From NCBI GenBank assembly GCA_951213105.1, contig OX578146.1, positions 113,964,887 through 114,028,886 of the forward strand: a DNA stretch of 64,000 bases. Direction: 5' to 3'. The DNA is from Amaurobius ferox (Eukaryota > Arthropoda > Arachnida > Araneae > Amaurobiidae). Shown here piece by piece: positions 1-11,577 of this stretch (the first letter of the stretch is position 1; each line of letters begins with the position of its first letter). The position numbers and the translations under genes are program-made. The notes below the pieces were generated by a model. The model was not told the DNA's origin. It searched no databases and worked only from the letters and a program-made list of their open reading frames with translations.

Positions 1-493
1 GTTCCCGTAGAGGGAATGATGAACAGTGCCAGTTACGAAGTCATATTGACCCGAAAAGTGCTTCCAACCATGGCTAAACTGTGGCCGAACGGAGATTGCG
101 TTTTCCAACAAGACAGCGCGCCATGTCACACTTCGAAGCGAATCAAAAATTTCTGCTCAAAAAAAATATTACCGTACTGGATTGGCCCGGGAATTCACCA
201 GACTTGAATCCCATAGAAAATTTGTGGGCTATTGTCAAAAAACCGCTTCACAAATTTGACTGTACGACGATGGACAAGCTAATTTCGGCCGTTATTGACA
301 TATGGTTCAGAGACGTTGAAATTAAAACTACATGTGCTAGTCTAGAACATTCCATGCCGAAACGTGTCTGTGATGTTACAAAGTCTCGGGGAGGTCATAT
401 CACTTATTAGTTTTAAATGTATCCATAGAAAACTTGAATAAAACTGAATTTTATAGAAAAAACTGCATTTCTCTATTAATTGCCACAATACTG
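1..493 (+). mobile_element. Tc1-like transposon, 3' half, inserted in HR1
   Basis: This is the 3' part of a Tc1-family DNA transposon that runs off the left edge of the window. It contains the C-terminal transposase relic (16-410), a short A/T-rich 3' tail, and ends in CACAATACTG followed by TA at 494-495. The reverse complement of the end, TACAGTATTGTGGCAATT, reads like a Tc1-type terminal inverted repeat next to a TA target site. Directly after the TA the sequence resumes as HR1 (TTCCAAGATATTGAAT), so the element jumped into an existing HR1 copy. The 5' end and the other TA lie outside the window. Confidence 0.75.
16..410 (+). pseudogene. Tc1-like transposase, C-terminal half, frameshifted
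   Basis: DDE transposase of the IS630-Tc1-mariner superfamily, which cuts and joins element ends in the nucleus. The first frame (16-207) holds the second catalytic Asp in VFQQDSAPCHTSKRIKNF. The downstream frame (81-410) holds WPGNSPDLNPIENLW with the catalytic Glu, then a normal Tc1 C-terminus ending at the stop at 408-410. The two frames join at an A-run near 158-168, so a one-base indel breaks the gene. Aligned across the shift, the Asp-to-Glu spacing matches the DD34E pattern of Tc1 elements. The DNA-binding N-terminus and first Asp lie outside the window. The copy is dead as it stands. Confidence 0.85.
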
Positions 494-495
494 TA

Positions 496-1315
496 TATTT
501 TTTCCAAGATATTGAATGTTCGTCAAATATTCGTTATTTTCATTGATTTAGCGTCATTTTTATCCATTTGACGAAATTTTCTTTGATTTGGTAACATTTA
601 AAAAGTCGCCAAGTTGGCGACATTCCGTCAAATGTGTCGCCAAAATCTCGTCAAACGTTATGGACGGAGAAATAATTTATTCTTATAGCAGATAAATGAC
701 TATTGGAGTTCAAATACAAAAGTATTACTCAAAGTATCGTTTTTCATGAATGGAACGAGTTAGATCCACAAGAATGATGTCACTAAATTTATCGCATGAT
801 ATTACGTATAAAAAGTGAACATGTTTCTCAATAGGAAATACTTTTTTTATTTTATTTAATTTTTTGATAATTTTTTTGAAAAATGTGCAATATCTCGAGA
901 ACGGTTCATGCTAGCGTTCTAAAATTTGTTAATCGTTTTCTAATGAAAAATTTCATAAGAAATGTCTGTTTGCGTAACTTTATTAAAAGTTTTGATTTTT
1001 TGACGATTTTTTCAAAATTTCACTCGAAAATTTAGGGGGATTCTGAACATTCGATTGCGTATAAAAACAATAGGCTTCCAGTATTCACGGATTGTAATTT
1101 TTGTACCAAATTTCGTTCGAATCGGTCCATTCGTTCGTCAGTTATCGTCTCTACAGACACACATACACACCACACACACACACAGGCATCACCTCAATAA
1201 TGCTCGATTCGTGATCAGGGATGCTTAAAACGTGCTCTCCAGTCGAAAACTCGAATTCGAATTTTCGACCCCATCACAATACTTTCCTTATACATTATTG
1301 TTTATAAGGAAAGTA
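496..1315 (+). repeat. HR1 copy A (5' part lost beyond the Tc1 insertion)
   Basis: Non-autonomous repeat HR1. It begins here at the point where Tc1 entered and runs through the heptamer cluster near 590-655 (TCGCCAAGTTGGCGA around 606-620). It continues through the ATCGGTCCATTCGTTCGTCAG module near 1119-1140 and a CA microsatellite (about 1154-1188). It ends in the terminal hairpin ACTTTCCTTATA...TATAAGGAAAGTA. No coding function is visible. The sequence matches the other HR1 copies along its length, with scattered substitutions. Confidence 0.85.
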
Positions 1316-4300
1316 ATGGTGAATCTTGGGATGCGGTCCTGTCAGATCTGAGAGTAACATTTTGAAAAGTTCGTGTGCAAATCTTAATGTGCATGTCTTG
1401 AAATATGCATGTCCTAAAGTGTGCATTTCTCAAAATATGCATTTCAAAAAATGTCACACCAGGATACAGCATTTTAATACACTTGTAACATTTTCAGACA
1501 TTTGTTTTAATCTGTAGCTAATTTATTATACATTTGTTATGAGTTAACTTCTTAAAAAAGCAATCAAAGATAGATTTAATTTAGTATTAATTCTTAATTT
1601 AATTAATAGCATTAATTATTAATTTAATTAATCTTAATATATGTGTATATTTCAAAGTATAAATAAATAAATTGCTAGTATTACTTGCAAAAATATTCAT
1701 ATCGCTATAAAGAATTTTAGCTAAATTTGGATGTTCTTCTTTTTCGATTTTCGTAATTTTTGTGTAAGAATGAGTTTATTTGGCGTCGCCCCAGATAATG
1801 GAAGCCGCTTCATGAAGTATTTTCATGGGACAAATTGTCTAGATCCAGTTAACATATTCGCGTGTATTTATATAAAATTGAGCGCGGTGTTTTGGGAATA
1901 ATTGAACAAGAATAGGTAAATAAGTAAATGTTTATTGAAATACATTTCATATTGAAAGAAAAACTCTATATAATATGTTTAAATTTAGTTTAGAGTGGTT
2001 AATATTACAAATGAATATACTATCTCGAAAAATAAGCATACACATTAGTTGATATGAAATATAGAGTAGAAATCTCTTCTACTTTTAGCATGTATGCATT
2101 TATTACAAATAATTTTATAAGCATTAGATATTATTAAACACTGAGGTGAAATAGTTTTCTACGGAATGTTAATAAAAAATGATTTAAGCTTGAACTTCAT
2201 GCCAGTTTCGTGGTATAACTTCGGTAATCTCCACAAAACGTTCTGTGAAGATAAATTATTCAATTAATCAGAAAATGCAACCGATTAAAAAGCTGACAAG
2301 GGTAAAAGCTGACAAGATAAATAAACGAAAATGAACTCAAAATCCGCAATTCAAAGTCAACGAGACATGAACCTAGACAGCCTGATAAAAAATGACGATG
2401 TTGTCAATAAAATTGGTAACTAGTTTATGAAGATGGTAACCAGCTTTAGGGATTAAAATATTCAGAAGTTAGATAAAGTGCTGAACTAGTAATTAAAATA
2501 TGATAAACAGAAATAACAGTATCAAGAAGAAGGTGATCAGTAACGTATTTACAGTAGGTAAGTCTGTTGGATGAAGTTGTACAATTGACGCTTGAAACGA
2601 CAAACGAAGTGAATGCAACATTGCAGGCTTGGCATAGCCATTAAAAAAACTCCCGAAAACACAAAGTGAAATTAAGAGATGATTATTATAGGGTCGTTTG
2701 ATAGAGTATGAATAGAGAATGTGATGATGGTCCATATATCATTATGTACATCAAGTAACGTATTTGTGATACCGTATCAGATTGCCCTCGGTAGAAAAAG
2801 TATAAGATGGAAAGGGTGGTTAGAAACAGAGGCTGTATCACGTGACTAATGGTCTGTAAACTGTTGCACACGAACATCAACATTTTTGCATAAACAAATT
2901 TAGAATTTATTAAACTACTTAAACTGTAATACTGGTTACTCGCAGAAAGATACACCATTGTCTTTGGCGATCTATTCGTGATCCACCTTTTGATACGTTT
3001 TCATTTATCTACGTTTTCATCAATTTTTCAGTGAAAGAGCAGTAAAATACATATTCGGAGTTTTACATGGAAAGATGTTATCACGGTTTCTATTTCGTGG
3101 CATGAGGATTAAGAATTTTACATGCTTTATTTCATGGGCAATAATATCACACGAACTAAAATTTTAGTTTAATTATCAGTTTAATTTTTCACTCAAACGC
3201 AATCTCATGATGACAGAGTTAACCTGACTGTTTTGGTTATCATCAGAGCAGCGCAAGACAAATATCGCAGTATATTGCGTTTAATCTTAGTTTAATTAAC
3301 TTTAGTCTTTATGCTCGAAACAACGTTTTTGTTTCAATTGGCACTTGTATAGAAGTTATCTTGTCATTACACAATGCAAAGCATTAGGTGGACCTATTTT
3401 GGAAAAAATAATATACCACGATCATTTACTTTTAATCGACAGATTGTTCAACAATTCAGTTCAGGGTTAATTGAGTTCAACTGTAGGGGAGAGTGGGGCA
3501 CAATGGATCTAGGGGCACAGTTAACCACCCCCTTTATTATTTTGTTTTTACAATTTTTCACAATGCTTTGCATTTTGATATGTATATAACAACACAGTCT
3601 CGATGTACTTCCCTTATATCCAAAAATCATGTTCTCAACTCATTATTAAGCCATTTTATAGTGGTAGGTGGTTTATAGATAATAAAAAGATAGAAAGTAA
3701 AATTGTTTAGACTTACAGCTTTATTTTTCTTCATTTAAGAATTCTAATTTGAAGAAGAGTCTCATTAGAATATAAAGGTAAGATTTTTATCATTTTTTCT
3801 TTTTATATCATATATGACTGCATTCAATAAATGCAGAATTGGTTTATTTTATTTGTGTTTGTTGTTGAACTTCCATATGGAGCACAATGGACCACAACAC
3901 CTTGGGTACAATGGACCATCGTTATAATAAAACCAGAAGTAAGTAAATATATATAGGACCAGAAATAAATATCTCAGATTTAAAGTTTTGATACATTTAT
4001 CTATTACTCGTTATAGACCGGAAATGCATTAACCACGTCCATTATTAATAGAAGTTCAAGACTTGGAAGATGGGGCCCAGAATACTGATTGTATATGAGG
4101 TATCTTACCAAATATTTCAAAATGTACTCTCGCAAATCTCAATAAATATTTACAGAAAATAATGTAATGAAAAACAAGAACGTGCATTAATTTTGATGAT
4201 TTATTAATGAGTATGCTGAATTTTAATTTCACATTGTTGATGTTTTTAGATTGTTTTTTTTTAACTTTATATAATTTCAAATCTTCGCATCACATTTGTG

Positions 4301-4520
4301 AGTCAACAGCCCCGTTAACTCGGGTTTAATCTAGTCTCTGTACGTTCTAGAACATTATTAATTTATTATACAGTGTGGATTAATTATGACAAAAATATAA
4401 ATACAACATTTGAGTATTAGAATTTGAAGAAACTTTATTACAAAGTTCCAAAATCGTTTAAAAATATTGAAACACAATTTCCAAGAATAAATCTCTTTCT
4501 TAAACTAATATTTTGTTTTC
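1316..4520. other. unassigned AT-rich DNA
   Basis: No gene or recognised element. Weak local structure only: an inverted pair around ACGCAAT and ATTGCGT (about 3197-3284) flanked by two ATTTTAGTTTAATTA-like words, which might be an old miniature element; and a word GGGGCACAATGGA at about 3494 that recurs in variant form near 3880-3925. Open frames of up to 90 codons (for example 2686-2958 on -) have biased, low-complexity translations and no motif. Confidence 0.5.
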
Positions 4521-4529
4521 ATTCTACTC

Positions 4530-4870
4530 AGAGAGGAACCGATCGAATTTTCATCCCGAGAAAAACGTCCCAAACCAAACAAAAGACCCTTTTTTTAACG
4601 ATCAATATCACGGCCAAAAGGTACGTGGGAAGGTCGTCTGCTAATAGGGTTGGGCAACCCCCGTCTTCTTTCAGGACTTAATCGTAGGAGGTCCATTAAA
4701 CGATACAATTTGGAACAATAGCTTTTGAGGAAAAGATGTTGCCATAAAAGCATCTTCACTTTTGTCAAAATGCTTCTGTGCTTTTGTTTAATTTCATTTT
4801 CCCGATTTTCTTGTTTTGGGGATAAAAAGGTTTGGCGATGCTTTTTTGGAAAATTGTTCGGGAAAAGTCT
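4530..4870 (+). repeat. dispersed repeat DR5, copy 1
   Basis: About 340 bp shared with 9035-9330. Shared words include AAAAACGTCCC, AATATCACGG, GGAAGGTCGT, GCTAATAGGGT, GGAGGTCCATTAAACGATA and TTTGGAACAATG. The shared tract is more GC-rich than its surroundings. No terminal repeats, poly-A tail or coding frame could be recognised, so the class is unknown. Confidence 0.65.
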
Positions 4871-5574
4871 GAGATTATTTTATTGATCCCTTTGCAGCAC
4901 TAGTGGCTTTTCTTTGTACATGTTTAAGACGTTTGGGTCACGTGACACTTGGTTGGCGAGTAATCGAAAGCGATAATTCCTTACGGGATTCGAAAAAGAT
5001 CAATTGGAATATCTAAACAGGCTAAAAGTGAAACTATTTTGACTTCAACATATTATAATTGTAAAGTTGATTATTAATAATATGAATTTGTACATACAAG
5101 TTTATTTACAGCACAAGGCGTAAAAATTAGATGAATAATATTATTAATAATTTTCTCATTCTTACGTGTCTTATAAGACATTTTAAGAGGTAGACTCTAA
5201 TCAAAAGTGGTAAATTGCAAGCGAAACTTAAGGGTGCCAAATTTTTAGTAAAAGCAATAGAAATTAGGTTAACAATTAAAACTTTAGTTCAATTCTATGT
5301 TTTATTTCTAAAATTCATTAAAAGACAAATGAGGATGAGTTAGCTGACTATCTATATAAAAGGCTTGATGATGCATCAATTCTTTCTGATTCACCATCGT
5401 ATCGATATTTGTCTGATTCATCAACTGCTTAAGATTTTAAAGAGAAGTTCCTCATTGGTCATAGGCACACACTAAAAGAGGATATTTGTTCAGCATACCC
5501 TTACGGGGTCAGATGAACGAGGGATATGATTATCATATCACCGTAACTCTCCGATCTAGGAAGCGGAAGATGCA

Positions 5575-6125
5575 ATTTTTCATGGATATACTACACGGGT
5601 CATATGTGAACATCAAGAAAGTGTATTTCCGTTACCCACTATGAGGGAGTGATAAAGGATGAAGTAATGGTGGGGGACAACAGAGTGATATGATTATCGT
5701 TATGCATAATCCTTTTCATGGATATACTACAAGGGTCATATGTGAACATCAAGAAAGTGTATTTCCGTTACCCACTATGAGGGAGTGATAAAGGATGAAA
5801 TAATGGTGGGGGACAACAGAGTGATATGATTATCGTTATGCATAATCCTTTTCATGGATATACTACAAGGGTCATATGTGAACATCAAGAAAGTGTATTT
5901 CCGTTACCCACTATGAGGGAGTGATAAAGGATGAAGTAATGGTGGGGGACAACAGAGTGATATGATTATCGTTATGCATAATCCTTTTCATGGATATACT
6001 ACAAGGGTCATATGTGAACATCAAGAAAGTGTATTTCCGTTACCCACTATGAGGGGTTGATAAAGAATGAAAGAATGGTGGAGGACAACAGAGTGATATG
6101 ATTATTGTTATACATAATCCCCCTC
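5575..6125 (+). repeat. 136-bp tandem array, four units
   Basis: The word CATGGATATACTAC recurs at 5581, 5717, 5853 and 5989, an exact 136-bp period. The middle units are nearly identical. The fourth carries several substitutions (for example GAGGGGTTGATAAAGAATG), and a partial related stretch precedes the first unit. Each unit contains CACTATGAGGGAGTGATAAA and GGTGGGGGACAACAGAG. It is not a CRISPR: there are no short repeats with unique spacers. Confidence 0.9.
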
Positions 6126-6185
6126 TATGTAAGATTATGAAATACGGAACACCCGAATATCCTTACCAGTAGTATCAAAGCAGAA

Positions 6186-6228
6186 ATACACACACACACA
6201 CATATATATATGTGTGTGTGTGTGTGTT
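6186..6228. repeat. (CA)n(TA)n(TG)n palindromic microsatellite
   Basis: A CA run passes through ATATATAT into a TG run, giving a nearly perfect self-complementary stretch of about 40 bases. Such a tract can form a cruciform or hairpin. It sits just beyond the 136-bp array. Confidence 0.9.
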
Positions 6229-6882
6229 ACAAGAGACATCTATATGACTGCAAGATCAATTATTTTACCCACTGGAATACCAACTTGAGTTTAAACGTAC
6301 AACGTAATTTAATCGTAAATCACTTGAACAGATACAGATTATTAAACTCATGTATTACAGAATTTAATAAATGCATGATGCATTTAATCAACGAAACTCG
6401 GGAACAATCATATCCCTTCCGCTTTGTACAGCACTATTATGATGTTTTTTGCAGAAGTTATAGTGATAAAAATTATGTTAATTTATCCGACATCATACAA
6501 TACAACTCAACTCTTACCTAGGACTATCTGATTGTTTCACATCCAGATGGCTCTATAAGTTAGACGCGACTTTTTTATGTATGCTTTCCTATTCGAAGTT
6601 CATACGTTTTATGCAACTCTTCCATGATTCCCGTCTTGCTGGTTAGTAAAATTTCCAATTTTTGTCATTTTGATCATTTTTATGTTGTCTGGGATTCGGC
6701 CATTTTTTCCCCACGGGCATGATCGATTGTTGCTTCGGGCGTGCAGAGTCTCTGGGAGCGTTTTCATGAAGTCAAAGCTAGCTTCTAACCAGGAAATAGG
6801 GGTCGCAATCCCCCTTGACCTTTCTGCAACCCTGTAAACACAATCATTCCACCTATATATTTTCTTTTTTCATTTTAAATCT

Positions 6883-6907
6883 TTATATATATATATATAT
6901 ATATATA
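6883..6907. repeat. (TA)n microsatellite
   Basis: An uninterrupted alternating T/A run of about 25 bases. Confidence 0.95.
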
Positions 6908-8027
6908 ACCACAAACGTTTAAGAAATGATAAGGGTTGTATGATTGACCAACTTGATTGTCGTATCTCACTGGCCCCTAGAGCTGGGAATGCTTCTCGTG
7001 GGTGATGGATAAGCACCAAAAATTATTTTTCCATAGTCATTCTCAGTGTGTCAGAAATGCTTTGATGTTCGAAGAATATACGTGTAATATTCGTTTTTTA
7101 CCCCTGTCCGGTTTAGGAACATGTCATATTAAAGAGGTATTCTTCAACAGTTGATAAGAGAACAGTAATAAATATTTTTTCTGCTACTCGTCTAAGTGAA
7201 ACGTGGTGGGATAACCAAGCAGCGTTATCACTTCATGTCCACAGGTTCTTGAAATAGAAACCTGATATTTCACAGGGCTGTGCCACATTGGCCACATGTA
7301 AACACTAATGTGTATATCTGTAGAACAGACTGGTATGAGAAGCTCATTAAATGCATGATGGGAATGATTACAGTGTTTCTACGGTGGTTTACTGTACCCC
7401 AAGCATTGTTTTGTAAAGTCTCCCTTAAGTACCACTCATTGCTCATGTCTTCAGATTACGATATTCTCATTGAAAAGAAATGTTAATATAATTTTTACTA
7501 AAAGCTGTTTTTGAACTATTAATTTTCCATGATCTACAATAGATATAGTTTGAATAATGATTGATATAGATTTAACATATAATTTTAAAAGAGGGAGGTT
7601 GTTTATTGAGGATTTCCACTTGTTTTCCAATTTCCGGTTCACAACGTTCAATTTGATTTGAAACATCTATTTCTCAAGATTCGCTACAGATACATCTTAA
7701 ATGATAACTGATATGGATTTAACATGAACTTCTGGAGGAGGTAGGTGATTTACTGAAGATTTGTATTTCTGGTTCCTTTTCCCTTTCCAGTTAAAAATTT
7801 TTCCTTGAAACATATCTTCTCATTAATAAGATAGATTTCTGAATTTGTATTTGCCGCTAAAATATGTTGAAAGAGGATGAATAAAGATGTTGAAAGCTTA
7901 GCTACTTTTTTGACTGTATACTAGTATATTTGTAATTCTTATTATATGACTAGAACGAATTACTTGGCGTTGTCCGGGTCCTAAATAAGTGGCCACTACT
8001 TTTAAAAAATAAGCGCTCATTACTTAG

Positions 8028-8094
8028 ATAATACGCTACATAAATAATACGCTACATAAATAATACACTACAAAAATAATACGCTACTTGAATA
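8028..8094 (+). repeat. 16-17-bp minisatellite
   Basis: About four units of AATAATACGCTACATA with substitutions (ACACTACAAAA, ACGCTACTTG). Flanking DNA is unassigned. Confidence 0.8.
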
Positions 8095-9034
8095 ATATAA
8101 AAATCGTCCACTATTTGGAAAACACATAATATTAAATGTGTTTGCTAATAAATGGTAGTAACGATCGGAAGAAAATGGTCCTGTGTTCAATGGCAAACGC
8201 TCCATTGCTTCAAGAATTTGAAGACATTGTTAAGTTAAAAATTTATAATTAATCAACGGATAGGAAACTAATTTTTATTCAGGAGCTGCCTTTGATATTT
8301 TACTGAGCTGCTGTCCAATTATGAACGTCGTAAGGCACGTCAATGTTTTTATGTTTCAATACAAAAGTAGGGGAGGTTTAGTAAGCGCGAAAAGTATATA
8401 TTTTTAAAAATTCACAAAAATTTGTCCGTTAATCATGTGGTTTTCGCTCAAAGTTTGCTAAAAAGAGAATTTTTTTTACCTTTCTGATGGTGTCAAGATA
8501 TAAACATTGTGATAAAAGTTTTGATTGCTAAGGAATAGATCTGTGTGAATATCGCCCAAACATTTTGTAAATCAGGATAAAAAAAAAAAAAATAAAAACT
8601 AATTCGAAAAAAAATTATGGTTATATGACACTCAGATTTCCCGCTACAGACTGCACAAACACACAAGCAGACATGCATCTTCCTTTAATATGTAAGAAGT
8701 ATTATACATAGCTTTAAAAGGTTTTTTAGTTTTCTAAAGTAAATACTTCTGACAAAATATTTAAAACACTCTCGGCATACAATACCTTAAAGAAAGGAAT
8801 CAAAGTAAGTAAGAAATCTGATAAATGTCTTCCACAGAGAATTAAAATAAAATTCCTACCAATTGGTGATTTTTAAACTGCGAATTTTAATTAAAAATAT
8901 TCCCAATTCCGGCAAAATGCATAAAAACATTACAATATATAGCTCAACTTATCAAGTTAGTTAAACTCTTCCGAAATATTCTAAAATATTAAGAATGAAT
9001 AGTTTTGTAATATGTCATCGCAAAACAGAAGCTG

Positions 9035-9330
9035 ATAGAATTTTTATCCGGAAAAACGTCCCGAGCAAACAAAGATCCTATTTGATCAATCAATATCACG
9101 GTCAAAAGGTACGGGGGAAGGTCGTTTGCTAATAGGGTCATGCAACCCCGTATTTCAGAACCTAATCGTTCGGAGGTCCATTAAACGATAAAATTTGGAA
9201 CAATGACTTTCGAAGAAAAAAATATCGCCAACAAAGCATCTTCTTTTTTTCTCAAAATGCTCCAGTCGCTGTCTTAATTTTATTTAATCATGATCTTTTT
9301 CGGGGAAATGTTCCGAGCATTCTGGGAAAA
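9035..9330 (+). repeat. dispersed repeat DR5, copy 2
   Basis: Second copy of the repeat at 4530-4870, in the same orientation 4.5 kb away. Conservation is strongest over GGAGGTCCATTAAACGATA and AATATCACGG. The tail has diverged (CGGGGAAATGTTCC here against GATTTTCTTGTTTTGGGG there). Confidence 0.65.
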
Positions 9331-9859
9331 TCATTCGAAAATTTTAAGAATTCCGTTTACTTTCCTGTAATACATTGTATGTGTAAAGGGAAGAGGTAAT
9401 GATTGAGTTATAAACCTGGCTCTGATTTTGAATGACTGGCATATAGGAAAAGGCGCAAACAAAATTACTTCGCACCTGTCAGCAAATATAGCTGTGGTGC
9501 CTGACTTCAATTTATCTTTGAATGCAGAAAGTTCCTAGTGCACAGAATCTACCTTCAGTCTGAATCTCAAGATATAGGCGAGATGGTTTTTCTTGGGATG
9601 CAAAACATACAGAAATGACGTAGACGTTAATTACGACGGCCAGTACTTAAATGTGGACAGACTTTAATATGGTCAGCAAGAGGGCCAGTAATTTGAGTTT
9701 TAATGTAGCAATACCAAAAACAACAGTTTTCAAGGGCGACGATTTTCTTTAAATGTGAACTTTTACTTGAACATTAGCTGTTAAAGAACGAGAAATGCTA
9801 TAATATTTTCAAGGCGTTGTTTTGAAGTTAATAAAGTAGTGACTAAACATAAATTTATG

Positions 9860-10610
9860 TGAAGGGATTTTCGAGCAGTGGTTTATTGCGACTTTGGACA
9901 ATAAGGGTTGGTACAGCAACAGTGTATTAATTGAATGAAATCGACTTTTATGAATTAAACACCATACAAAGCAACAATTTAAAACTGGTTTAACGAATTC
10001 CATCTTGGACGTAGGAGACTCTGTGATGAATTTCGAAGTTCGACCAAGAACTGCTGTGAAGCCAGAAAATATTCATGCTGTGCTTTACATATGATGCCAC
10101 GTCACATATGATGATACGTCACATATGGTCACTTTACATATGATGTCACGTCACATATGATGAAATTGAGGCATCTCTGAACATTTCAAGGATCCGAATG
10201 CATTTAATTTTACATGATCATTTAAAAGTTTAAAAACTATGTGCGTGTTGGATTCCATACAGTTTATTTCAAAACTCAAAATGATGCTCGTGTCAAACAG
10301 TGCAATGAAAATCTCAAAAGATTCTACTCTGCTTCAAAACATGTCTTTGACATTGCAACATGTGACAAAACGTAGATATATCCCCATGTTCCCGAAACTA
10401 AACAACAATCTACTGTATGGGAAGTAAAAAAAGAGTCAAATGCTACAAAAGTTGTTCGTGTACAAAGTGTTTCAAAGAAAATGCCTGCTTCGTTTTGGGG
10501 GAAATCCGACAATATTGCAACCGTTACTTTGAAGGATTGTAGAACAGTAAATATGGTATACAATTATGGAATTTTACAATTAAACATTATTCTGGCAAAT
10601 CTATCCAAAA
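9860..10610 (+). pseudogene. mariner transposase, 3'-truncated and frameshifted relic
   Basis: A mariner-family transposase readable by switching frames. The N-terminal helix-turn-helix region appears as FRAVVYCDF, then QQQCI, then WFNEFHLGRRRLCDEF around 9870-10030, followed by RPRTAVKPENIHAV (about 10037-10080). A HVTYDEIEASLNIS match follows (about 10150-10190), then a WIPYSL-like linker. The best preserved part is ETKQQSTVWEVKKESNATKV and FWGKSDNIATVTLKDCRTVN (about 10390-10550). The match fades near 10600, before the second catalytic Asp (HHDNA region) would be expected, so the catalytic C-terminus is missing. Several stops and at least three frame switches show it is long dead. No terminal inverted repeats were found. 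Confidence 0.8.
10085..10165 (+). repeat. CATATGATG-type tandem repeat inside the mariner relic
   Basis: Five appearances of CATATG, mostly CATATGATG, alternate with CACGTCA or CACTTTA spacers at roughly 17-18-base intervals. The last unit runs directly into the HVTYDEIEAS coding match, so the expansion arose from the codons for the His-Val-Thr-Tyr-Asp stretch of the mariner gene. Confidence 0.8.
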
Positions 10611-11577
10611 AATTTCAATATTGCCGGCTGTGCGAAATTTTTACATATTAGATTACTCACAACAAGCTCCATTATACCAGCTTTGTCTATATAAAGATTT
10701 AGCAGGATAAATTCTTTCAACTCTATTTTTTTGTTTCCAATCTTTTCCACATTATACACAAAAAAATACAATCCTCGGGGCAAAAACGCACAATATGCTC
10801 GTCACAAAAGCATTCAAATCTCTTCCCATAATCCACAAAACTCTTTACAAAAGCGACGCAAGCACTCCCCATTATTCATTCTCAACACAATATATGAAAT
10901 TTTAATAAGACTGTATACGAGAGGAAATCATACTCGTTTAGGGCGTTCTTGTGAATCGTTAAACATTTAAATCGAATGTAAAATACGTTTTTGTATCACA
11001 ACTAATGATACAGTGTCTAGTTAGTGTCTGGAACTAATAAATTTAACATGATATTTCCGTGTAAACAACGATTTTCTTAAATATAATTATAAAGGAATAA
11101 TAATAAGTAGAACTGTAATGGGAACTTCAAAATTAATTTTATTACGTACATTGAGAGGGGATGTGAATGTAGTTATGTACGGAAAAATAATACAATAATA
11201 AGCTTCCGCTCTTTTGTTCCATGAGAAGGATTGTGAAAATAAAGTTACGAACTGTAAGAAATTATCTTTAATGAAATGTGTAAATTTCATAAATGGGACA
11301 AAATTTAATTACAATACCTTTTACGATCAATCACGACAAATTGAAAAATCCTGAAGATAACCGAAGTTCGCCTACCTGTAAGAGAAGAAAACAACTTTAA
11401 TAGATAAACACATTAAAAGAAAGTAGTAAAATTTATTTGTGATGAATGATATCGATTTTTTATATCTTTGGATATTAAAGCCGTCATATGACAGTATGCG
11501 TAAAAGATTTTTTCAATTTGCCCACTTGCAACATTTATGCTCATATTGTTGTCTCAGGACACATGCAAGTACTTAAT
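10611..11577. other. unassigned AT-rich DNA
   Basis: No gene, RNA or repeat family recognised between the mariner relic and HR1 copy B. Short frames on both strands have no motif. Confidence 0.5.

Larger units (their letters stand above)
6229..9030. other. unassigned DNA with simple repeats
   Basis: No gene recognised. A 103-codon frame at 6210-6521 starts inside the microsatellite and shows no motif. A slightly GC-richer stretch at 6690-6840 looks like an old element fragment but could not be classified. An AT dinucleotide run lies at about 6883-6907 and a minisatellite at 8028-8094 (listed separately). Confidence 0.45.

Noticed and set aside
3490..3925. Repeated GGGCACAATGGA words
   Set aside because: Only short words are shared and no element boundary could be drawn.
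5575..6125. CRISPR-like array
   Set aside because: The whole 136-bp unit repeats, with no short repeat alternating with unique spacers, and the setting is a eukaryotic genome.
6210..6521. 103-codon frame
   Set aside because: It starts inside a TG microsatellite and shows no motif, codon bias or duplicated copy that would support a gene.
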